A DNA stretch of 11,088 nt, from assembly GCA_002502605.1 (NCBI GenBank), contig DAPR01000023.1, positions 1-11,088 on the forward strand, read 5' to 3'. The position numbers and the translations under genes were made by a program. This document shows positions 1 through 6,486 of the stretch, piece by piece (within the stretch, counting starts at the first letter, position 1; each line of letters opens with the position of its first letter). The notes under the pieces were generated by a model, which worked only from the letters and a program-made list of their open reading frames with translations, was not told where the DNA came from and searched no databases. The DNA is from Euryarchaeota archaeon UBA258. Its GTDB lineage: Archaea; Thermoplasmatota; Poseidoniia; Poseidoniales; Poseidoniaceae.

Positions 1-208
1 AGAGCATAGAGAAAGTCAAACTCGACTTCATTGCCCCCGACGCACCAGCCACAATACAAATGTGGCCTTGAGGGACGCCACCTTGCATATTTTCATCCAA
101 TCCTTCAATGTGGGTAGGGATTCTTTCAACGTCGCTCATGCCGGCACCGTTTGCTGGAAGACGGGTCGATTCTTCAACCTCTCCCTCAAAACGGTTCACT
201 TCAATCAT
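1..208 (-). CDS. KaiC/RadA-like RecA-superfamily ATPase, N-terminal fragment
   Basis: This is the first 69 codons of a minus-strand gene that continues past the left edge. It reads as the start of a KaiC/GvpD/RAD55-type ATPase. After a short acidic N-terminus come 'RIPTHIEGLDENMQGG' and 'VPQGHICIVAGASGAMKSS', which match the family pattern 'GIPGLDxLLGGGIPxG' followed by the first beta strand and Walker A loop. The Walker A loop (residues 55-62, 'GASGAMKS') keeps the invariant Gly and Lys, but the residue just before Lys is Met rather than the usual Gly. Two starts are possible: ATG at 208 (used here; 23 extra residues) or ATG at 139, just before the conserved region. The gene is divergent from maf with a 54-base gap. 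Family members are ATPases with roles in recombination, motility or signalling; the specific role cannot be told from this fragment. Confidence 0.75.
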   Translation of the reverse strand, partial: MIEVNRFEGEVEESTRLPANGAGMSDVERIPTHIEGLDENMQGGVPQGHICIVAGASGAMKSSLTFSML

Positions 209-262
209 GGCTTGAGCATGGAAAGTGTAAATGAGATAGGTCGCTTCGTGAAGTTGAATCAG

Positions 263-829
263 ATGGTCTCATTTTGGCTAGCATCCCAGTCCCCGCGTCG
301 GGCAAGCATGGTCGAAGGACTGTTTTCCTCGGTTCGATGTGAGGGGATTGATGGGGTGGATGAAACGCCAACGGTGCGAGGTTCAATTGCTGACCAAGTC
401 ACTTCCATCTGCAAACAAAAAGCCGCTGCTGTACCCCAAAATCACGGGTATGACGTGGTGATGGTCTGCGACACCGTTCTCGCAGATCCTGACGAGGTGG
501 ATGGCTTACTCGGAAAACCGCGCGACGCTATCCATGCTGCAACAATGCTCCATCGATTGTCTGGACGGAGGCATCAAGTTTGGTCTGCTGCAGGTATCTT
601 GTTGCATGGCCAATGGCAATTTTTTGTCGAACATGCTGTTGTTGAAATCGAAGCATTGAGCGATGAGGCGCTTGTTGAACTTGTGATGAATGAGTCTTGG
701 AAAGGAAAAGCAGGTGGCTATGACCTCGCTGGTCCAATGGGAGCGTATGCATCATTGATTGATGGGTCGGAATCGACAGTGCTCGGTATCCCGCAATCCG
801 CTTTGGATGCGCTTGAATTATTCCAGTGA
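263..829 (+). CDS. maf: Maf-like nucleoside triphosphate pyrophosphatase
   Basis: A 188-residue protein, the usual length of the Maf/HAM1-like family, which hydrolyses nucleoside triphosphates (non-canonical or dTTP/UTP-type, depending on subfamily) to monophosphate and pyrophosphate in the cytosol. The family motifs are all present: 'LASQSPRR' at residues 6-13 (phosphate-binding SxSPRR loop), 'VCDTVL' with catalytic-type Asp70, 'LLGKPRD' around Lys85, 'GKAGGYDLAG' at 148-157, and 'IDGSESTVLGIP' at 166-177. The open frame continues upstream to about position 62, but those 67 residues do not resemble Maf and lie antisense to the KaiC-like gene, so the ATG at 263, right before the first motif, is chosen. 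No clear Shine-Dalgarno is visible, so a leaderless transcript is possible. The 3' end overlaps the convergent membrane-protein gene by 12 bases. I cannot tell the substrate subfamily. Confidence 0.9.
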   Translation: MVSFWLASQSPRRASMVEGLFSSVRCEGIDGVDETPTVRGSIADQVTSICKQKAAAVPQNHGYDVVMVCDTVLADPDEVDGLLGKPRDAIHAATMLHRLSGRRHQVWSAAGILLHGQWQFFVEHAVVEIEALSDEALVELVMNESWKGKAGGYDLAGPMGAYASLIDGSESTVLGIPQSALDALELFQ

Positions 830-2134
830 CTTGTTTTGGATGTATCTGCCATAGAACATCGGTATTCTGTGCCAGGTGTCCAAACTCAGCATGGTTCTGC
901 GCAAGAAATCCACCGTTAGGAGGATGGATCCAATGACGATTGATGCAACCCAAATGGTTTGTTCCGTGTTGGTTGGCCCCAAGTCCAACCAATTTTTGAT
1001 GAACAAAATTTGAATGGAAACAAATCCGGTCAAGAAAAACATCAAGAAAAGCGGGTTTGAACTCCGTTTGTGGATGTTGATGTGCAGGTGGTCCTCATGC
1101 AGGTACATGGAATACCCCCAAACAGCCAGAAGGGCTGATGTGCTGAGAAAGGTAGCATATCCGGGTGTTCCAGGTCTGTCGATGTACTGTGAAGAATTGA
1201 ATGCGTGGAATGAGCAAAACGGTAGCATCCAGAGGGCAGCAAAGACCAATCGATTATGCCCCATCCCGCCGTTGAACAATGCCTTCTTTGCCACCGCGAG
1301 GGGGTTGCATAGAATGAACGCCCATAGGAGGGTTAATCCGAGTGAATAATCGCTCATCTGAGCCAGTAAAGTGTGTGTGTCTGAACCCTCACGTCCCGTA
1401 AGGAATGAGAAGAGGATATGTGTGCAGAGGAAGACTGCAAAGACGGTCAATCGAGTTTGTAATTTTTCAGGAGGGATGATGTTCCAATTCAATCGACGAT
1501 TGAAATGACTCACGATAATGACAACGGTAACCAGGATGTAAAGCGCGACCATGACCGATCGCCCAAGTTCGAGCATCCCGGGAGTGTCTCTTAACAACCA
1601 GCAGAAGATGATGGTGGTAGCAAAAAAAGGAAACACCACTCCCGGGAGCAATGACATGACACCAACTTCGTCCCTTTCTTTCGACATTTTAGATTCGGAG
1701 GCGAGGCGCCTTCCCGGCAGGCCAAGCAAAAGCACGCCTAAAGAAAGCAAGACAATGCCCACAGTTGAAAATTCATCAATCATCTCTCGTGTGGACATGA
1801 ATGTGGACAGGGTGAGGAAGAATTGTCCACTGATGTTGAGGATGATAAATTGCCTCATTGTGGATTCATGGAAGGGGGCAGCACCATGAATAAGCGGTAA
1901 GACATCAAACCCAATTCCCGCAATTAAAGCCATGAGCCAACCCAAGGTTACCCATGCCATAATGATGTAAATTATTGTGGTGTAATCAGCAGACAGGATC
2001 TCATAATATGCTGATTTAGTGGCATAATGGTACGCCATTGCAGCAATGAAAATGACCGTTGTGATGCCTGATGCAAAAAATAATGCAAGATAGGACCCCG
2101 TAGAGGTAGTCCTAAAACTCGCAAATTTGCTCAT
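818..2134 (-). CDS. 12-transmembrane-helix protein of unknown function
   Basis: A 438-residue integral membrane protein that I do not recognise. About twelve hydrophobic segments are visible, roughly at residues 15-35, 52-73, 95-113, 123-140, 158-180, 192-209, 229-245, 263-282, 295-312, 325-345, 361-379 and 394-410. Possible functional residues include 'GFDVLPLIHGAAPFHE' after helix 2, 'FCSFHAFNSSQYIDRP' after helix 9, and a His-rich loop 'YLHEDHLHINIHKR' (His346, 349, 351, 355) after helix 10. It is the last gene of the minus-strand block, 43 bases after sepF, so it is probably co-transcribed with it. A longer frame reaches 2224 but would overlap sepF. ATG codons lie at 2140 and 2134; a 'CTTATA' element at 2158-2163 sits about 26 bases before 2134, so that one is used with low certainty. 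Transporter or heme/metal membrane protein are both conceivable; neither is shown. Confidence 0.85.
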   Translation of the reverse strand: MSKFASFRTTSTGSYLALFFASGITTVIFIAAMAYHYATKSAYYEILSADYTTIIYIIMAWVTLGWLMALIAGIGFDVLPLIHGAAPFHESTMRQFIILNISGQFFLTLSTFMSTREMIDEFSTVGIVLLSLGVLLLGLPGRRLASESKMSKERDEVGVMSLLPGVVFPFFATTIIFCWLLRDTPGMLELGRSVMVALYILVTVVIIVSHFNRRLNWNIIPPEKLQTRLTVFAVFLCTHILFSFLTGREGSDTHTLLAQMSDYSLGLTLLWAFILCNPLAVAKKALFNGGMGHNRLVFAALWMLPFCSFHAFNSSQYIDRPGTPGYATFLSTSALLAVWGYSMYLHEDHLHINIHKRSSNPLFLMFFLTGFVSIQILFIKNWLDLGPTNTEQTIWVASIVIGSILLTVDFLRRTMLSLDTWHRIPMFYGRYIQNKSLE

Positions 2135-2177
2135 GGCCATCACTAAAGCCCAAAGCGTATAAGTTCGTTGCCGATGA

Positions 2178-2750
2178 TTACGGGTTAAGCAAAGCGCCCA
2201 GTCCGAGTTCGTGGCTTTGTACATCGACCACTACATCGTTTCCGGGCATTAACAGCAGTTTGTCTTCTGCATCAAGAGCAAACACGCCAACACCAACTTC
2301 GTCACTCATCTGTTTCAATTCCCTTCGGCAGACGTTTTGGTGCGTATCCATGTGGACAAGGGGTCGAAGATCAACAATCACCGTATCGCCTTGGTTGATG
2401 CGTTTTGCGATTCCCCGTGTGGGAATGCGGTTCATCACATCGGGGGCGACATAACGCAAAGCTCTGTTTGGAATGACAGGTGTGGCTTTGTGCAACGCAC
2501 CTAAGTCATGAAATGGTTCGCCATCTGAAGTGACGGGTCCTTGCCATCCAAGTGGAATTTCTTTACGCGTCGGTTGGACACCGACTGGCTCTGGAATCAA
2601 AGCGGGGGCTTGAGGCTCTTCAATCGGCTTTGGGGTGATTTGCTGCTGGGTGGCTAGGGGCCTCACTGCGGGCTGTTGAACCTCATTCCGATTTGCATTC
2701 TGTCCTGCTTCGGGATCTGGTAGACCAAAAAATTGCCAAAGACTTGCCAT
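2178..2750 (-). CDS. sepF: SepF-like cell division protein
   Basis: A 190-residue protein with a three-part SepF plan. Residues 1-12 ('MASLWQFFGLPD') can form a short amphipathic membrane-targeting helix. Residues about 16-65 are a linker rich in Pro, Gln and Ala. The C-terminal core, about 118-178, runs 'GDTVIVDLRPL', then 'CRRELKQMSDEVG', then 'DKLLLMPGNDVVV'; this matches by eye the 'GDLVVADITRL ... ELKQVAREV ... DQLILTPTGVKI' pattern I recall from haloarchaeal SepF. In archaea SepF tethers FtsZ to the membrane at mid-cell. The protein is longer than typical archaeal SepF (roughly 120-150 residues) because of the linker and an extra segment at 66-115. 'GGTGA' 4 bases before the ATG is a good Shine-Dalgarno. 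It starts 11 bases after the stop of the second PKD protein, so it is very likely in that operon. SepF assignment rests on pattern comparison from memory. Confidence 0.75.
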   Translation of the reverse strand: MASLWQFFGLPDPEAGQNANRNEVQQPAVRPLATQQQITPKPIEEPQAPALIPEPVGVQPTRKEIPLGWQGPVTSDGEPFHDLGALHKATPVIPNRALRYVAPDVMNRIPTRGIAKRINQGDTVIVDLRPLVHMDTHQNVCRRELKQMSDEVGVGVFALDAEDKLLLMPGNDVVVDVQSHELGLGALLNP

Positions 2751-2754
2751 ACAC

Positions 2755-2759
2755 TCACC
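2755..2759 (-). promoter_or_regulatory. Ribosome binding site of sepF
   Basis: 'GGTGA' on the minus strand, 4 bases before the sepF ATG, is complementary to the 3' end of archaeal 16S rRNA (UCACC). A similar 'GGTG' stands 4 bases before the ATG of the preceding PKD gene (6471-6474). This fits internal operon genes that use Shine-Dalgarno initiation, in contrast to tbp, which appears leaderless. Confidence 0.5.
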
Positions 2760-2761
2760 GC

Positions 2762-5700
2762 TTACAAATCAAGATCATCAAGCAATCCGGAGATGTTTGA
2801 TGGTTGAGATGCCGGTGTGGTATCAGTAGTTACCGGTTGAATTGCAGCCGGTTGGCCCTGTTGGGCAGACAAGTATTGAGCGCCATAGTGGCTCCATTGT
2901 TCCATTGACCATCCTTCGGGGAGTCCAGTTGCAGGCAATGGCGGCCCGGTTTGCACAGGTGCAGGAGCAAGAGCGGCAGGTGCTGGCGTTGGGTCCACCA
3001 AAGCAGCGAATGGATCTTCCTTTGATGCTGGTGCGGGTGTGTAAGTTTGAGCGGGAGCAAACGCCTGTTCTTGGGTTGCAGCTGGCGGTGCATAGGCGGC
3101 CTGTGCATAGATGTCTTGTTGAGGTGCAGGAGCTGCGTAGTCCAATGGTTGCGTAACAGTTGCGTTGATGGCAGGTGCAGGTGGTTCACCAGCAGGCATG
3201 CTTGCGAAATTGGAGAAATTATCCATTTCAGAATTGTTTTTCCTTCGTGTCAGCAGAAGGAATCCGGCGAGCAGGACAACAATGATTCCAAGCGCACCAA
3301 TGATTGCGGTAGGTACGGTTCCAATTGTATTGCTCACAGATTCGATCCAATTGTCAGGTGGGCGCTCAGTGACCGTAAGTTGAATCGTATCGGTGGAGGA
3401 TTCACCATCATCGTCGATCACTGTGAGTTGCACGGTCCATTGACCGGCAGGGAGATCCTCAATGGTGTACATTGGTCCCGTGAAATCAACATCTCCAGTT
3501 TTCACTCCGTCCAAATCCCCGTCAATGTGGTCGCTGTCCCATTGGTAGGTGAGGGTTAATTTGTCGCCCTCGGTTTCACGAGAAGTCATTCCCGAGAGGG
3601 TGATGTTTTCCCCCTCCATGAGCGAAATGACGCTCGTGGAATTGGTAATGGTGGCCGAAGGTGGCAGATTAAGCACGCTGACATTGACCGATGCCAGTGC
3701 TTGAGCACCATCGTCATCAGTCACGGTTGCCGTGATTTGGCGAACCCCTCGTGTTGTCCAAGCCGCAGTAATATCGATTCCAGTTTGGTCACAGTCGTTG
3801 ACAGGGTTTCCGTCGCTGTTGCTGTCAACTGCTGCGTCCATATCCCAGCACACCACAAGCGTCTGTAGATCTGATGCGGTGTCATCAACGATGGCGGTGA
3901 ACGATACATTTGCGTCTTCAAACACAGGAACATCCGAACCCAAGCCAGTGATGGTTGGTGGGACGTTTAGAATGTTGACTTTGGCCGTTTGGATCATCGA
4001 CTGAGCACCGTCGTCATCGTAGGCGACCACTGAGATGTTGTGCAGGCCCGAAGCGGACCAGGACACGGTTGCGGTTGACGCAGGTCCCCGAGTGGTTTCT
4101 GTCCAGTTCGCTTCTCTGTCGGATGGTGTCCACTCGACATTGATGTCGTCTCGGTCGGACAACGTGTCGTCGGCACCGATGCGCAAGAGCGCAACTTGGT
4201 CTTCATCTAAAGTCCAAACGCCATCGATTGCGGTCAAGTTAGAGCCGCCGTACCAGAGTTCTGGGTTGGCAAGGGTCGGAGCAACGTTGAGCACATCAAG
4301 CGGTGCTTCAATCGTCGTGGTCGCTCCGTCATCGTCCGTCGCAACGGCAGTGACCATCATCACGCCTTCTGCCATTGGGGTGAAGGTGCACGTGGGTTGA
4401 GTCAATCCTTCTTCACATGCCATTCCCGGCCACGAAATGCTGACTTGCTGTCCTGAAGGTGAAATGGTATCGGTATCGCCGCTGTCCGTTGCATCGATAG
4501 TAATCGAAGTTTCCACATCGATGCTTGGCACCAGTGACAAGTTGAGGTATGGATCCCGGTTGAGAACAGTGACGTTGAGCATCATGATGTCCGTATCGAG
4601 TTCTTCATCAGTAACGATGAGTTTGACCGCCCATTCGCCATCGTCGGTCCAGTTCCATTGAGTCCAACAGTCGGGTGCTTCGATGACATCGATTAAACCC
4701 GGGCGTGATTCGATTTCAAACACACAGTCGACATCCCCGCCGTCTTCATCAAAGCTTGCCGTGGCATTGAGTGTGATGTTTTCAAAGGTGAGTTTGTTGT
4801 CGCCAATATCGACCATTGCGGTCGGCGCTCGGCCAATAAAGAGGTTGATTTGAGCATCGTTGTTGCTCCTGTTTGCATCCTCAGTGACCGCTTCATCAGG
4901 GTCAACGGTAAACGATAGCGTCTGATTGCCTATTGCAGAGTTCGCTGGGACAGTCCAATTGACGCTAATCCTTGCTTCACTGTATGATGGAATTGCAGGG
5001 ATGTCCTCTCGAATGGTCGTGCCGTCTGGTGTCGTGACTTCCATTTGAGTCGCTGGAGAGGTCAGAACCCCTCGGTTTTGAGCGGGGATCGAGAACCCAA
5101 TCAAATCTCCTGGTAGAGCGCCGTAACCAGTGACCCGGCTCAGGATTGAAGTCTCTCCGTCGCGGGTCCGGCTGACGATGATTGAATCAGCTTGTGCTAC
5201 CAAATCAACGCCAACGACTGACAAGTCGACGACGACTGTGGTCGCCCCGATGATTTCTGTGGCAGGATCCCAAACGATGACACCGTTGCTGGTGAAGTCA
5301 TCGCTGGAAGGTGTGGTATCCACTTGGCTAGAGACATTCAATTGGTAGGTGATTTCTCCGCTGCCATCGGTGGTTGGGCTTGCTAAATCATTGTTGATTT
5401 CATACCTAACTTGCAAATTCTTGTTGGCTTGAGGTGTAGCGCTTGGTGAGGTCAAATAACTTGCAGTCAGCGTTTGCTCAGTGTCTGGGAGGGTTGCCAA
5501 TAATTGCAAATCGACATCAATCTCGACGTTGCGGGTTCCGGGTGTTGAGCTTGCCGAAACGCCGTAGGAGTCCGTTGGATTGTATTCCTTGAGCAACCAG
5601 TCGATGGTGAATCCAGCCGCATTGGTGACAGAGATCCACGAATTGTATCTGACCGCAGGGCAGTACCAATTGTAGCCTTGTGAGACTCCCGTTTCGTTCA

Positions 5701-6466
5701 CTTCATTGATTTTGTAGGAATCACCGCAGCCGGTGTACTGGATGTTATCCGTCCCATCAGTCGGGGTTCCCTTTGCGGTGATTTGCCAACTGTTGTTTTC
5801 TCCACCAGCCGTGTCAAATTCACTTGGGTCGAAGTAATCAGATGTGCCTGTGACTCCGGTACCAGATTGGAACGGCATGTACCATTGGTCGCCCAGATGG
5901 ACGGGGAAGTCATACTTCTCCTTTGGTGGGTCATAAAAAGTATCGAATGTGATTTCAGCAATGTCCTGCTCGAGGAAACCAAGATTGAACGGGCGGAATT
6001 TGACATCGAGGGTAAACTCGGAATTGATGACCGCGAGGTCGCGAACTCGAACGAGGTCTTCGCTGTCATACCCGATGTTCAAACGTCCTGAGACGCCTTC
6101 GAGGGTTGCACCGCTGTTGCCTGATGTAAACTCTCCACTGATTTCCAGTTTGTAAGCGAGGGTCTGAACGCCGTCAACTGTGGTGAACAAGATATCTGCC
6201 ACGGTGTAGGTCGTTTCCCCAGTGAGGGTGTTGAGCGAGGCGGAAACGTTCGCTTGAGCGATGAGTTGCGCCACATCGAATTTGGTGTCGTAAACCCACT
6301 CGTCACCAACGCGCCAAGTTGGCACATCGATGTCCTTGTCCCACCCTTCTGCGTGGGATGCTTTGTGATCCTCATCAAGGAAATGAGATGAGGTGACATA
6401 AGCGCCAAAAGGAGACGCGAACATCAAAAAAATTAGTCCAAAAACAATCGGTCGAAGTTGACCCAT
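2762..6466 (-). CDS. Giant surface protein with CARDB-like and PKD-like repeats, C-terminal anchor and cytoplasmic tail (paralogue 2)
   Basis: A 1234-residue exported membrane-anchored protein of unknown function. Residues 1-27 are a signal peptide without a lipobox Cys. A large N-terminal domain (about 45-320) has 'DVPTWRVGDEWVY', 'YDFPVHLGDQW', and 'GYNWYCP'. A CARDB-like domain spans about 415-545. Five PKD-like domains follow (about 550-638, 640-730, 735-836, 840-935, 940-1034), several ending with the 'DDDGA' turn. One transmembrane helix (about 1052-1074) with stop-transfer 'RRK' leads to a Pro/Ala/Gln-rich cytoplasmic tail with 'GLPEGWSMEQW' and 'SHYGAQYLSAQ', ending in acidic 'SGLLDDLDL'. 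All eight Cys are extracellular and can be paired. The frame stays open to 6586, but ATG 6466 begins the signal peptide and lies 20 bases after the upstream stop, with 'GGTG' before it. It is paralogous over its whole length to the upstream gene. Adhesion or surface-layer support is likely but not shown. Confidence 0.9.
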   Translation of the reverse strand: MGQLRPIVFGLIFLMFASPFGAYVTSSHFLDEDHKASHAEGWDKDIDVPTWRVGDEWVYDTKFDVAQLIAQANVSASLNTLTGETTYTVADILFTTVDGVQTLAYKLEISGEFTSGNSGATLEGVSGRLNIGYDSEDLVRVRDLAVINSEFTLDVKFRPFNLGFLEQDIAEITFDTFYDPPKEKYDFPVHLGDQWYMPFQSGTGVTGTSDYFDPSEFDTAGGENNSWQITAKGTPTDGTDNIQYTGCGDSYKINEVNETGVSQGYNWYCPAVRYNSWISVTNAAGFTIDWLLKEYNPTDSYGVSASSTPGTRNVEIDVDLQLLATLPDTEQTLTASYLTSPSATPQANKNLQVRYEINNDLASPTTDGSGEITYQLNVSSQVDTTPSSDDFTSNGVIVWDPATEIIGATTVVVDLSVVGVDLVAQADSIIVSRTRDGETSILSRVTGYGALPGDLIGFSIPAQNRGVLTSPATQMEVTTPDGTTIREDIPAIPSYSEARISVNWTVPANSAIGNQTLSFTVDPDEAVTEDANRSNNDAQINLFIGRAPTAMVDIGDNKLTFENITLNATASFDEDGGDVDCVFEIESRPGLIDVIEAPDCWTQWNWTDDGEWAVKLIVTDEELDTDIMMLNVTVLNRDPYLNLSLVPSIDVETSITIDATDSGDTDTISPSGQQVSISWPGMACEEGLTQPTCTFTPMAEGVMMVTAVATDDDGATTTIEAPLDVLNVAPTLANPELWYGGSNLTAIDGVWTLDEDQVALLRIGADDTLSDRDDINVEWTPSDREANWTETTRGPASTATVSWSASGLHNISVVAYDDDGAQSMIQTAKVNILNVPPTITGLGSDVPVFEDANVSFTAIVDDTASDLQTLVVCWDMDAAVDSNSDGNPVNDCDQTGIDITAAWTTRGVRQITATVTDDDGAQALASVNVSVLNLPPSATITNSTSVISLMEGENITLSGMTSRETEGDKLTLTYQWDSDHIDGDLDGVKTGDVDFTGPMYTIEDLPAGQWTVQLTVIDDDGESSTDTIQLTVTERPPDNWIESVSNTIGTVPTAIIGALGIIVVLLAGFLLLTRRKNNSEMDNFSNFASMPAGEPPAPAINATVTQPLDYAAPAPQQDIYAQAAYAPPAATQEQAFAPAQTYTPAPASKEDPFAALVDPTPAPAALAPAPVQTGPPLPATGLPEGWSMEQWSHYGAQYLSAQQGQPAAIQPVTTDTTPASQPSNISGLLDDLDL
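2858..2947 (-). repeat. Conserved cytoplasmic tail motif, copy in paralogue 2
   Basis: Codes for residues 1174-1203 of paralogue 2 ('GPPLPATGLPEGWSMEQW' and on to 'HYGAQYLSAQ'). The matching copy lies at 6526-6621 in the upstream gene. The two copies are far more alike than the low-complexity linkers beside them, in protein and in DNA (for example 'ccattgttccat' occurs in both), so the motif is under selection as a unit or was recently homogenised. Confidence 0.8.
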
Positions 6467-6486
6467 GACCCACCGAGGCGGTACTC

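Noticed and set aside
62..262. N-terminal extension of the Maf frame
   Set aside because: These 67 codons do not look like Maf, and the same bases encode the conserved N-terminus of the KaiC-like gene on the other strand.
528..992. Minus-strand open frame of 154 codons opposite maf
   Set aside because: It covers maf and the end of the membrane protein in a different frame; His/Gln-rich composition without any domain.
2858..2947. Tail motif as a WW domain
   Set aside because: The 'LPxGW' opening is reminiscent, but the second conserved Trp-Pro and the middle Tyr-Tyr strand of a WW domain are missing, so it is treated as an unnamed motif.
3047..3559. Plus-strand open frame of 170 codons
   Set aside because: It lies opposite the tail and last PKD domain of paralogue 2 and has no recognisable domain; it is an antisense shadow of biased codon use.
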